Of a stretch of 64,000 bases of DNA, positions 23,025 through 33,569 are shown in pieces; the stretch's first letter is position 1, and the number at the start of each line of letters is the position of its first letter. The notes beneath the pieces are model-generated. The model was not told the origin of the DNA, searched no databases, and saw only the letters and a program-made list of their open reading frames with translations. Position numbers and translations under genes: made by a program. Source of the DNA: Isoetes taiwanensis (lineage: Eukaryota > Streptophyta > Lycopodiopsida > Isoetales > Isoetaceae); contig JAJEKV010000046.1 in assembly GCA_021234155.1 (NCBI GenBank), positions 6,517,012-6,581,011 of the forward strand, in the 5' to 3' direction.

Positions 23025-24089
23025 TCCAATTTCAGCTGGATTAGAGTTGAATTAATCGATTCTTGGGTTCTTCTAGTTTTCTTTGCATGATTCTTGTTGC
23101 TCACAGATTCTGGTCAACCAGCTTCTCTCCGAATCCACCCAAGATTAGAGTTGAAATAATCCAATTCTTTCGTTCTCCTATTTATTTTGCATCCATTCTT
23201 GTTGCCCACTGTTTCTTGTTGCCCTACTTGTTTCTTCACTTGATTGTGTACGGTCTAGATTATTTCTTTGAATTTGAATTATTCAGTTCAATAGTCAAGT
23301 GTTTTTGTACTTGTTAATAAACAAGTGACTAGAATAGCGATTGCCTCAATTCCACAACGGATGAGAGTTCTTGAATTATAAAGCAAAGTTCCACTTTTGT
23401 TGTGCATGAAGAAGATACCCTTGGAGAGGTGGGTTTTTTTTTTTTTTTGGGGTTGGGAATATGCCATGTAATATCTATATTGCGGGCTTATATAATGCTT
23501 CTATAGAGGCTGTAATAACACCAAGATGCATCATCTCAGCCAAATGCATGTCCATGCACTAGGCTAATTGATAACCCATGTATGATCATCTTGAGCATAG
23601 TTAAACTCTTGACATCCACTTTATGGTCTGATAAACCTTTTACAGGTTATACAATTTTAGAGTTTGAAGGTCTACTCATCATAATCCATAGGGATCCATA
23701 TTGTAAGGTAAGGGAAAGCCGCGACTTTTTCTTGAGCTTTGTCTCCACAAATTTAAAAACCAAGGTTACTATACCAATGGGAGACTTGACATGAGTTTTA
23801 TGAACATGTACATCATACGCGCTATTTTAGTTTGTTGTTGGACAACCAAAAAAATTCTGCATTCTACATGGTAGTATTTCGCAGCCACCTCTTAGGCCAA
23901 TCGACTACGATTTGGCGCTTCTTGGAGAAGGGGTGGTCTTCTGCCCACGAAATTTGGTCATCAGGGTAATGTCGATGTTCTGATTCCATTGGCAGAGGCA
24001 ATTTATAGTTCCAGACTGGGAGAATTGCTCGTTTGTGACCAGGGGTTGCTCGTCCATGCTAGACAAGTAACAACCTTAATCTGTAGATG

Positions 24090-24300
24090 GGATTTACATA
24101 TAGTGTGTGTGATATGGACTTTTGACTTATGTTGAGGCATGCGCCAATGCCTCAACCATTAAAGATGGCTTCATTTCAAACCATATTTCCATTTATGTCA
24201 ATCTATACATGCAATTTACGTAGGGTGTGTGCGATATGTCGAGGCATGTGCCAATTGCCTCGACCATTAAAGATGGCTTTATTTCAAATCATATTTCTAT
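24090..24300. repeat. Tandem duplication, unit about 115 bp
   Basis: Two copies of a block containing TTTACATATAGTGTGTG(T/C)GATAT, GAGGCATG(C/T)GCCAAT, GCCTC(A/G)ACCATTAAAGATGGCT and a T-rich end (about 24090-24177 and 24208-24297). Non-coding. Confidence 0.75.
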
Positions 24301-24689
24301 TGTTTCAGTATTCTTATGTTGGGTAATATGTTTTCTAGATAATAATGATGGTAGACATGTAGTAGTTTGTGTTGATTGGGAATTTATATCACAACCTTGA
24401 AAGCGTGAGTGAGCAAAGTGAAAGGGAAATTTACATCCTAAAGACTGGAAAACTAATATGTATAGAACTAAAGTGGTTACATGATTGTTTGAATTGGAAA
24501 TAACATGCAGAGAACTACATAAAATATTTTTCTGTCTAAGCCAGATAGTAATTAGAATCAATCAAGGAACCGCTCATCTTTTGTTTCGTAATAGGAAAGG
24601 GAACTCTGAGCGAAGAGAACTTGCCCAGTTGCCCAATAAAAAAACCTGTGTAACCTGCAATATAAACAGGACTAATGCTTAAGCTCTGT

Positions 24690-25640
24690 TGTTACCCGTA
24701 GCAAAGCAAGAAACACTCGATAACTGAATACCTGAACCCAAATCCATAGGCAAGTCAACTAATTCATAGGTAGATGTCCTGTTAAAGGAATTAATCTCTT
24801 CATTCATGGCTTCCCTCCATCTATTTGCCTCTATGCTGTTCACAGCTTCATCAAAGGTTTCAGGAACACACTGCATAATTATGAGTGCTTCAGGATCCTT
24901 CTCATGTAACTGCAACCTAGAACTCCTGCCATTTTCTTTTCTGCCATAAAGTCTGGTGTCAAAGTTTGCATCTTCCATTAATCTTTCACCTTCAGACCTC
25001 CTTTTCTATTTTTCCATTTCATGCTCCACCATTTCATGATTTTCTGCATTATTGTTATTGTCTTCAACATTGTCAATTTCCTCGTCATTGCATGCATCTT
25101 TAAGATTTGTTTCCAAGCTTTGTGCATTCTTATCCACCTTGTCATTACATTTGTATTGCAGGGCTCTACTATTTTTTACTTAATCTCCACTTTGCTTATA
25201 GACCTTGGCATGTATAATTCTTCTTCTACAAAAGTCACATCTCTGCTCACTATGATGTTTCTTCTTTCTGGATTGTACATTCTGTAACCTTTCGAATGCT
25301 CATCATATCCTACCAAATAGGTTATGATGCATTTGTCATCTAATTTTAATCTATTTTCCTTGGGAACGTGAGTATATCCAAGGCAGCCATATGCTTTATA
25401 ATTTTCAAAGTTAGGCATACTTCCTGACCATAAGAATTCTGGGCACATACCTTCCAGACTTTTGGTTGGCAAAGCATTTTGCACTAGCACAACAGTCTTT
25501 AATGCTTCTTCCCAAAGGAAGTTTGGCAAACCTGCATGCTTTGCTTTTTTGTGTTCAGATTGGCTTCTGAAGAAAGAAGATGCTAACTTTGCAAGGAAAA
25601 TGCAGAATCTATATGAGAGCTTGCCTTCATCAAAACAGGG
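24690..25640 (-). pseudogene. Ty1/copia pol fragment (integrase C-terminal part to RT start)
   Basis: The minus strand reads GLPNFLWEEALKTVVLVQNA, LPTKSLEGMCPEFLW, YKAYGCLGYTHVP, LVGYDEHSKGYRMYNPE and IIVSRDVTFVEEE, the typical copia integrase C-terminal region. It continues, after a frameshift near 25150 and one stop, through an Asn/Asp-rich linker to ANRWREAMNEEINSF and TYELVDLP, the start of a copia reverse transcriptase. Nothing of the RT palm, the integrase core or LTRs is seen. It lies inside the CACTA element, so it inserted there or was carried in it. Confidence 0.88.
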
Positions 25641-26260
25641 ACCTTTGGAGTTTGATCCAAGTTTAGCGCTTCCTTCCATTAGCATATTAGAGTATGTATA
25701 ACAATTAGAGTATTTCCCATAACCCATTTAAACACCAGCCGAACCCCATCTGCCTGCCACAGAGAAATTGTGGCATTCAAAAGCGTTTGACGCTTGAATC
25801 CGGTAAGCCAACTCTTATTTTGTGTCAGGTCAACTTTGTTCTATTTGAGGCCCGTTGAAGAAATCAATCGGGCCTCTGTTTTGGCGGATGTTGTGTTTGC
25901 GTTATGCCTGCTTTCTGTTACTGTATGTACATGCTCCTGTGTTGTATACTTGATGAAGCCATGGTGTTGTGGCAGGGGCGTTCCTATTTAATGGGGTCAA
26001 TTTGACCCCATGCTGACTCAATACCGGTGCTTCGAATCTTGCCAGCCAACATATTCTACAGAAGGTGCCCCCATCTGACGGCCAATAAAGGACAATACTA
26101 GCTAGGGATGGAAATTAATTCCCCCCCTCCCTCCCGAAACTAAATCAAGCTTAATTCAATAATACATCATTAGACAGATCGAGGAGCTTTGTGAAACATC
26201 AAATTTCATCTAAAATATACTATTCAATCAAATGTTATAACTAAAATTGTAATAGCGCCT
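25641..26260. other. CACTA interior, no gene seen
   Basis: Short frames only. Contains a small palindrome, GGGGTCAATTTGACCCC, at about 25993-26009. Confidence 0.4.
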
Positions 26261-26267
26261 AGAAAAG

Positions 26268-26583
26268 CACCATCTGACGATTGATGATGCAATATTTGAC
26301 GAATAGTCTGACGCCAAATCTGATGATATATCTGACGTTATATCTGACGCATTTTCTGACGATTATTCTGACGCAAATTCTGACGCTTTTTCTGACGCAC
26401 ATTCTGACGCTTAACCTGATGAAGGCTTCTGACGATTTATGTGACGATATGTCGACGTAGTATCGTCAGGAAAAGCATCAAAATAGTAATCGTCAGTACG
26501 TTCGTCAGCCTGTATGTCAGGCAAAAATCTCTCTAGACAGTCTGACGATTTTTCTGACAAAAAATGCTCATTCTCTTGTAGTG
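26268..26583. repeat. End of a second CACTA element with a TCTGACG subterminal array
   Basis: TCTGACG or close variants occur about a dozen times in 26272-26440 at 10-16 bp spacing. Inverted copies (CGTCAG) follow at 26463-26515, and two more direct copies lie near 26540. The array ends with CTCATTCTCTTGTAGTG at 26583. Read on the other strand this begins CACTACAAGAG, the classic CACTA terminus. No matching left end was found, so it is a solo end or a truncated insertion inside the larger CACTA. Confidence 0.72.
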
Positions 26584-26639
26584 GTTGGATCTAACCATTG
26601 AAGTTATTTTTCACGAATGTAAAACAATACAATACATTC

Positions 26640-27590
26640 CCAAAGTTGAGCAACAAACAATATTCCAGGTGGTGGTGCTTTGCTTAAGAAATAGCCTAAA
26701 AAAACCATACTTCCTTAAGAAATAGCTGCGTAAAAACTACGCCACTTCAGAAAACCACACTTCTGTAAAAAAACAGCCACTTAAAAACTACACCTACTTA
26801 AAAACCACACCTCAAAAAACCATACTTACTTTAAAAAATAGCTACGTAAAAACTATACCTAGTTATATAAACCACACCAAAAAAAATCATATTTCCTTAA
26901 AAATAGCTTCTTAAACACTACATCTAGTTATAAACTACACCACTTCAGAAAACCATACTTCATTAAAAAACAGCCACTTAAAAACTACACCCGCTTCAAA
27001 AAACCATACTTCTTTAAAAAAATAGCTATTTAAAAACTACACCCACTTATAAACGACACCTCAAAAAATAACACCTCGATTAAAAAAATCATACCACTTC
27101 AGAAAACCATACTTCCTTAAAAAACAGCCACTTAAAAACTACACCTACTTATAAACCACACTTCAAAAAACCATACTTCTTTAAAAAACAGCTATTTAAA
27201 AACTACACCCACTTATAAACGATACCTCAAAAAACAACACCTCAATTAAAAAAATCATACCACTTCAGAAAACTATACTTTCTTAAAAAACAACCACTTA
27301 AAAACTATACCTCCTTATAAACCACACTTCAAAAAACTATACTTCCATAAAAAACAACCACTTAAAAACTACACCTAGTTTCAAAAAACAACACCTTCTT
27401 AAAAACAACACCCCCTCAAAAAAATAAGCAACACTTCTTTTAAAAAAATGACACCTCAAAAAAAAACCACTATAGCTCCATAAAAAAAACTACACCGCCT
27501 CCTTAATAAACCACACCTCCACATAACCACATGTAGATTTTTTGGAACAACGACATGTGGTCTTTTTGTTACTGTTGTTTTTAGGTGTGG
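26640..27590. repeat. CACTA right subterminal repeats
   Basis: Dense array of AAAAACTACACC, AAACCACAC, AACCATACTTC and CAGCCACTTAAAAACTACAC motifs. A higher-order unit of about 163 bp is visible (compare 27088 and 27251 onward). Motif strand is opposite to that of the left subterminal block, as expected for CACTA ends. Confidence 0.85.
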
Positions 27591-27612
27591 TCCCAGAATT
27601 GGGGTGGTAGTG

Positions 27613-27770
27613 AGAAGTGATGAACATTGGCAAGTATGACTTGATCATAGGCATGGAATACCTTGGCAAGGCTGTGAGCTATGATTGATTGTCACCTTAA
27701 CAATGCCAGATGGCAAAATCATTGAGATAATAGGTAAAGAAGTCACCCCAATCATGCAATGCAGTCTAGT
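27613..27770 (+). pseudogene. pol: Gypsy element B: protease, 3' part
   Basis: Resumes with EVMNIGKYDLIIGMEYL, which follows directly on the segment ending at 18019. It then decays (stop after SYD, frameshifts) towards the RT frame. Confidence 0.88.
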
Positions 27771-28634
27771 AAGAAGTTACTTAGATGCATAAAGAAGGAG
27801 CAAGTGGCATATGTCTTTAAGCTCGAAGTTGAGGAGCCAGAAATAGAGGAAGACAAGGAGGCCAAAGCATTGAGCAAGCTGCCAAAGCCAATAGCCAAGC
27901 TAATGAAGAAATTCCATGATTTGTTCCCAGATGAGGTCAAGCAACTTCCACCTTATAGGAAAGTCCAGTGTGAAATAGCACTTGAGCCAGGAACGAAGCC
28001 AACAAGTAAGGCACCCTACAGAATGTCACCTCAGGAGTTGACAGAATTGAAAAAGCAATTGCAGGAGTTGCTAGACCTAGGGTTTATAAAACCTAGCGTC
28101 TCTCCATTTGGAGCGCCAATCCTTTTTGTTAAAAAGAAAGATGGAAGTCTCATAATGTGCATTGACTATCGTCAATTGAACAAGCACACCATCAAGAACA
28201 AGTATGCGTTACCTCGATCAGATGATTTGATGGATCAACTGCAGGGAGCGAAGGTTTTCTCCAAGATAGACTTGATATCAGGCTACCAGCAGATCAGAAT
28301 CAAGGAAGGAGACATTTATAAGACTGCATTCAGGATAAGATATGGCCACTACAAATTCACAGTGATGCCATTTGGATTGTCCAATGCTCCAGCAACTTTC
28401 ATGAGGTTCATGAACGACATTTTTCGCGAGTTTCTAGACACATTCATCATAGTATTCTTTGATGACATTCTAATCTACATCAAATCTTTGGAGGAGCATG
28501 CACAACACTTGAGGAAAGTACTTGAAAAGTTGAGGAGGCATCAGTTTTATGCGAAGCTATCCAAGTGTCACTTTGCGACAAAAAGGGCATGTGATCACAA
28601 CGGAAGGGATTTCCACCGACCCTGCGAAGATTGA
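27771..28634 (+). pseudogene. pol: Gypsy element B: reverse transcriptase
   Basis: The 291-residue frame open from 27759 contains the connection to protease, then [61 protein letters not shown] with the first catalytic Asp, [18 protein letters not shown], and VFFDDILIY, the F-x-D-D active-site motif with both Asp present. It is the best-preserved RT in the window. A frameshift near 28580 separates it from the thumb. Confidence 0.93.
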
Positions 28635-29019
28635 AGCGATAATTGATTGGCCAGCACTGAAGAATATCCAAGAAGTGAGGAGCTTTCTCAGCTTACCAGG
28701 GCATTATAGAAAGTTTCTGAAGAAGTTTACAAAGGTAGCAGCACCGCTAACGGACCTCACCAAAGCAGAGAAGATAAAAGATTGGGCGAGTCATTGGCAA
28801 AGGAAGGCTCATGCAGCGTTTGAGACGTTGAAGGAAGCTTTAATGACTGCCCCAGTCTTAATATTGCCTGACCCAGAGAAAGATAAGTTGGTGGCAACAG
28901 ATGCTAACAAGATTGCAACAGGAGCGGTCTTAATGCAGGAGGAGAGGATGGTAGCGTATGATTCAAGGAAGATGAACGATGTCGAAATGCGTTATTCAAC
29001 CCATGACAGGAGTTGTTAG
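28549..29019 (+). pseudogene. pol: Gypsy element B: RT thumb and RNase H N-terminus
   Basis: Frame shifted relative to the preceding RT ORF. It contains [38 protein letters not shown] and LVATDANKIATGAVLM, in the usual Ty3/gypsy order. It ends by frameshift after YSTHDR. Confidence 0.9.
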
Positions 29020-29440
29020 CAGTAGTGAGAGCATTGAGAATATTTGGGAAGGAAGTTCCAATTAGATACGGACCATCAAAGTCTACAATATGTTTTCACC
29101 CAACCATATCTCAACTTGAGACAAAGGAGATGGATGGAGTTCCTGGAGGAGTACGATTTTGTCATCATATACAAGCCAGGCAAGCTCAACGTGGTTGCGG
29201 ATGCGCTCTCAAGGCACCCCTTGATGACGAGAGTCCATTGCAATACCATATCAACACTCATCAGTGAGTTTGGCAAGAAGAAATGTTGTCAACGAACCGA
29301 GACTTCAAGGAAGCATGGGCAAGCCATTCTAAGGAGGCAAGAACGGACAAAGAGAGGGAAACCTTCAAGCATTTTAAGAAGGAAGGCAATCTATTGTACC
29401 ATAAGAACACATTGTGTGTACCAGAATCATCCTGAATGAA
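29013..29440 (+). pseudogene. pol: Gypsy element B: RNase H
   Basis: LAVVRALRIF is followed, after a frameshift, by FQLDTDHQSLQYVFTQP, RRWMEFLEEYDFVI and KLNVVADALSRHP. It retains the Asp residues of the RNase H core. The remainder drifts out of frame near 29290. Confidence 0.88.
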
Positions 29441-29660
29441 GAAATTAATACTCTATGACACACACAATAGCCCAATAGCCGGCCATGCGGGTTTTATGAG
29501 GATGTACTTCAAGATTAGAAGTAGCTCCTTCTGGCCCGGCATGAAGAAGTAGATAGCCAGGTACATTCGAGAATGTCAGCTATGTCAGCAGACGAAGGCA
29601 GAATAACTTCGAATTCCAGGAGTGTTAGAGCCATTGCCAGTGCCAAATGCCAAATGGGAA
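29441..29660 (+). pseudogene. pol: Gypsy element B: integrase HHCC domain, truncated
   Basis: YDTHNSPIAGHAGFMRMYF and, further on, YIRECQLCQQTKAE give the H-H-C-C zinc-binding motif, with one TAG between. Coding ends at PNAKWEV. In elements A and D this is followed by (V)SM(D/N)FIT; here it passes at about 29661 directly into histone H2A-like sequence, so the whole catalytic core and tail are missing. Confidence 0.88.
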
Positions 29661-29831
29661 GTAACCGTCTCTACGGCCTATACGTCGGACCAAAGAGTTG
29701 AAGATTTGGTAACGACATTGCAAGGTGGTACGCCCACCTATATTCTCAGGAACTTGGGACGTATAGTTGGTACAGCCCAAGTGAAGAAGTTTTTGGAAGA
29801 CAACCCGACATATCAAAAATTCCAAGAATAG
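29661..29831 (+). pseudogene. Second copy of the H2A-like C-terminal tail
   Basis: About 57 codons, open to a TAG at 29829-29831. It contains STAYTSDQRVEDL and QGGTPTYILRNL (H2A docking motif), then a segment ending NPTYQKFQE. The corresponding copy at 16202-16365 has a stop inside, this one does not. It has no histone fold upstream because the integrase fragment is joined directly to it, so it is part of a rearranged element and not a complete gene. Confidence 0.75.
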
Positions 29832-29995
29832 ACTAAAATTTTCTCTCTATTAATCATTGTAATAATATTATATCTTATGAATATATTTGTTGACATTATG
29901 AATGTTCTTTGATATATTTTGTCCCCACAACTATATCATCAAACCACCAATGCAACAACAAATAAAGCTAATCATAAGAGTGCAATCTAATGTGG
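29832..29995 (+). other. Copy of the gypsy B pre-gag spacer
   Basis: Matches 16366-16535 to its last base (..GCAATCTAATGTG). What follows is gag-start DNA of another element on the opposite strand. Confidence 0.8.
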
Positions 29996-30190
29996 GTTGA
30001 GCTGCTTGATCTAGATCCTGAGGAGGTGGAGGCGGCATTAGTGCACCTTCCTGGGCACGCATGAGAGGCATGGCCCACTATACTAGTTGCTCCATCTGGT
30101 TACATATTTGCACTAGCCCATTGATGGCGTCAGCCAACACCCTCTTCTCCGAAGAATCAAAATCTAAGCCGAAAACAGCTATTAGAATGC
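29996..30190 (-). pseudogene. gag: Gypsy element C: gag N-terminus
   Basis: The minus strand reads DFDSSEKRVLADAINGLVQ, ICNQMEQL, a stop, then WAMPLMRAQEG and a PPPPPQDLDQ stretch, a typical plant gypsy Gag start. It is cut at 29996, head to head with plus-strand element B sequence. Confidence 0.7.
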
Positions 30191-30595
30191 TAAGAAAACA
30201 AACGGACAAGATAAATTGAAGGACTATACTCACGCTATTAGATTTTGATTTTAAGCTGACCTAGCTTATTACATTACCTATAAAATGTATTATTCTTGGC
30301 CAACTATGGTCGAATATTCACGGCGTGCACCAGAAGGCTGACTGGGATTCTCATTAGGGTCTCTATTGGTAAAAAATTATCTAAATTTATTGTACTTAAT
30401 GTAACAATCTTGCATAATACTATCTAATCTTGTATACTACAATGGGAGAATTTCTTTTTTTCTATTATTCGAGGTTCATGCTCGAGATTTTTATTCGAGG
30501 TTCATGCTTGGGATTTTAACTCCAAGACTGAAGATCTAGACTGTTAATGCTACTTGGGAAATGGTCAGTGCTCGACCTTGGTTCACCAAGGTCAT
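30191..30595 (-). other. Gypsy element C: 5' leader
   Basis: About 400 bp homologous to 9601-10030 of element A. Non-coding. Shows that the A/C family has a short leader without histone cassettes. Confidence 0.75.
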
Positions 30596-30608
30596 GGCTC
30601 TGATACCA
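30596..30608 (-). promoter_or_regulatory. Gypsy element C primer binding site, initiator tRNA-Met
   Basis: The minus strand reads TGGTATCAGAGCC, three bases from the LTR, as in element A. Confidence 0.9.
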
Positions 30609-30611
30609 TTT

Positions 30612-32105
30612 TGACATCCTCCTGCTCGTATATGATGCCTTGCACATATACAACTGGAGTTCATCCCTCCTATCAGCGTATAACTGCCAACATGAGATCC
30701 TCTACCTATCATCAGGTTCTTGATGGTGGCAAGAACCTGATAGGGAAGAATAAACGTGTCATTCATCCCATCTCCCTCAGGATCTACCTAGTCGCGGAAG
30801 CGCGTAAAACATAAGCACATATCATCATATAAAGTACATATCCACCTCAAAGGGTGGCTCACCATAACGTAACATCAGAAAATTGCATTAACAAAGAAAG
30901 GAAATCCTACCCAAGGCTCAGACTCATGGGGATCGACTAACGGCTTGGGTCTCTAAAAGACAATGCAGAGAACTTCATGGCAAATGGATTGGGCTGGCAT
31001 AAGAACATAGTCATTGGGTAGTCCTGTGCATACTTTGTAGATAGGCTGAAAAGTATTGGGGTTGTGATCGTAGCCTGCTGGGTGCATAGTCAGAGGGACT
31101 ACTCCTGGATTGCATTTCCCCAGTCCCAATGAGGCAGGAGGGAATCACTCCCCTCCACAAGATCTATGCCAACTATAGGTGAGCTAGAGAACCACTGCTC
31201 GTCTACGATTTGAACCCCACTGAGGTGACGCATCACCTAGGAGGTGTCGAGCCCATACCTTGCCCACACTCGGTGGCAAACTATCAGGCCTAGCCCAGAA
31301 TGTTCTCGGCCGTCGGTACACATCAGATGAATCAACTGTAGCCAAACAAGTCTTCCTTATCAGCCGGTCTAACCCTGCCATCCACAGCCAGGCGAACTCC
31401 AATGCACAGGCCGCAATTACTGGGTGCTAAGGAGGTCACTTTTAGGAACATCATGTATAAAGACTCTCCGTCACTACCCCCCTTCCCAAGACACATTAGG
31501 TGCGCACAGAGATAAACCGTCATCATCCAATGAACCTGGAAATACAAAATAACTTCTAATCTATCTACCTAAACATACATGGTTAGGCTCATTCATTAGA
31601 AGATGAGATCTGAGGATCTAGAAGTCTGCTAAAGCTAATAAAAGATGCAAACTCAGCTTAATGCCGGTCGAAAAGTCGGCATTGCACGTCAGATCATTCA
31701 CATACCAGATCCTTGGCTCGCTCCAAGTCCTTGGATGACGTCCATGCTATCGGGCGGGTTCGAGAGGGTCAAAGCTTGGCGATCTGCTTGGAAAAGAGAG
31801 CTCCACAGGTGCTGGCAGGTCAGAATGGATCTGTCGCAGGTGCAATGCGAGCTCTAGAGGCTGGAATCTGAAAGGGACACTTTTAGGATTTCAGGCTCCT
31901 TTTATCATGACGCTTTTAGGGTTGGCATCTAAAGGGTCATTTAGAGTTATTGCCACGTGGCAATGGTTATAGGCATATGTTAATGGTTTCAATGGTCATG
32001 TTTCAAGATATATTCTATACGGTTGCCGTGTACATGTCGCTATGCACCAGTGATATGGCAGTATAATATATGTATTTACACCATATATTATGTTGGAATG
32101 TCACA
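30612..32105 (-). repeat. Gypsy element C 5' LTR
   Basis: 1,494 bp. On the minus strand it begins TGTGACATTCC and ends ATGTCA beside the primer site. It aligns along its length with LTR A (part) and with LTR B in opposite orientation. No matching 3' LTR is in the window. Confidence 0.85.
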
Positions 32106-32489
32106 GTGGGCTCGAGCTCATCCCCCACTGCTACCTTGCTTCCGCGGCCATTGAGCAAATCGTCTAAACATAGCACAAGCCTACGTCAAAACAACCTAAT
32201 CCAAATGCGCAAATGCAAGTTCAAAGCCCGAATCATGGGCAAATGCAAGCTCACAACGGTTGTGTGCCATTTGAAGCACCCACGCCTGCTGTTAGTTGAA
32301 GGTCCTATGAGAGTCGCATGTGCAACCCTTAAGGCTTCATGATACCTCCTGCTCCGGTTGAACTGAGGCTCGCTCTTACTTCAATAGTTTCAAATATGCA
32401 TTTAGGCGGCTAAAGATGGCCTTGCTGTACTCGAGAACCTCTTGCGTGCATTTAACAATTGCACGATGTTATTTTGAAATTCAAGATAA

Positions 32490-33053
32490 CTTCCTTTGTG
32501 TGCTCATCTCACAAAATCCTCGCAGTGGAAGAGCACTTCAGGTGCTACAACTTCTAGCACTAAGCGTCGTCGCCGGAGTATGTCGACTCCATCGAATAAG
32601 CGCTCTGCCAAAAAAGATCGCGCGTCAGCCAGCGCAAAGAAGAGAAGGCTTGCAAAGCCAGCTTGAGACCCCACCAAATTGTTGGTGGTATGTGGAAGTG
32701 ACATTGTCCGGGAAAGAGAAAGATCTCTTCTTCTGGTTCAGGAGGTTGTGTTGTCTATTGCTGCGCCGGATGATCAGCATCTGACCTTAAATCTTGAAGA
32801 TGTTCCAAAGGCCAAGTTCTATCGCATCAAAAGATTATTCGTGCTGAATTACTCCTTGTCTTCCATGAGCAAGGCCAAGGGAACAGATAAGAAGGCTGCA
32901 CCGGTGATTTGCCAGAATCTGGGATGGAAAGATCTAGAAGGCATGAAAGAGAAAGGCACTCTGACTCCTAGGGAGCTAGGAATGGAAATCTCCAGGGTGA
33001 GAGAAAAGCTCTTCAACACTGGGATGTTCACATCCAATGTGTTGAAAGCATAA
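32490..33053 (+). pseudogene. Unrecognised ORF with basic N-terminus
   Basis: One frame reads a Ser/Lys/Arg-rich tail (SSTKRRRRSMSTPSNKRSAK and onward), a TGA at about 32666, then continues open to 33053 with VRERERSLLLVQEVV, DQHLTLNLEDVPKAKFYRIK and a C-terminal part with LTPRELGMEISRVREK. The tail resembles a nuclear localisation or nucleic-acid-binding region. I do not recognise a family. It may be the first part of the decayed coding region that continues to about 35790, possibly an element's gag-like gene. Confidence 0.4.
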
Positions 33054-33553
33054 CACACTCTGCAGTCAACAAAGAGAAGGTTGAGAAAACACATGTCGAG
33101 GATAGGAATCATAGTGAAACAAAGGATGATGAGTCAGACGATGATGAGGAGATTGAGGATTCCCAGTTTATGGACCCAAATGAGCACATGAAGCTGATGT
33201 AGAGGGGCACTCAGAAAATGGAAAGGCTGGCTCAGTACTATCTGTTAGGGATCGGTCACAAAATGAAACTTGATATAAGAAGACTGAAGGTATGCACCGG
33301 CAATGCCATCTTGTTTAATCACAGAGAGTTCAATCCAACACATATGCTGGAGATCCTAAACTTAATGGTACGTCATCCCGTGGCGGATCCGATGCCAGTC
33401 GACATGATCCCTTACAACAAGGAGGAACTGAAGAATGAAGGCGTGAGGTTCTGGACATTTCACCCATCAGCGGACATTTCACCCATCGAGCTAGCCAGCA
33501 TCAGTCACTGCCAGAATATTATCGCTGCATGTGCAAGATACGTCAGGTATTGA
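33054..33553 (+). pseudogene. Unrecognised ORF continuing the region
   Basis: An acidic stretch (DDDEEIEDSQFMDPNEHMKLM, then a TAG) leads to an ORF open 33218-33553 with ERLAQYYLLGIGHKMKLDIR, GNAILFNHREFNPTHMLEIL and GVRFWTFHPSAD. The composition looks like a real, globular protein. No motif recognised. The last part includes a short internal duplication (..FHPSADISPI..). Confidence 0.4.
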
Positions 33554-33569
33554 TTATCACCATCTCCTA

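Larger units (their letters stand above)
18020..27612. mobile_element. CACTA (EnSpm-type) DNA transposon inserted in the gypsy B protease
   Basis: The ends are inverted repeats starting CACTACCACCCCAA: left 18020-18046 and right 27586-27612 agree at 24 of 27 positions. Both flanks belong to the same protease coding sequence. Subterminal regions are packed with short motifs (AAAACTACAC, ACATGT(G/T)GTTTTT), typical of CACTA elements, in which the transposase binds such repeats. The usual 3-bp target duplication is not clean (GCA left, AGA right). No TNPD-like or TNPA-like transposase was recognised, so this is probably non-autonomous or badly decayed, and it holds later insertions. Confidence 0.88.

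Noticed and set aside
26268-26583. CRISPR-like or regulatory-site array of TCTGACG
   Set aside because: The CACTACAAGAG terminus directly beside it explains it as CACTA subterminal repeats.
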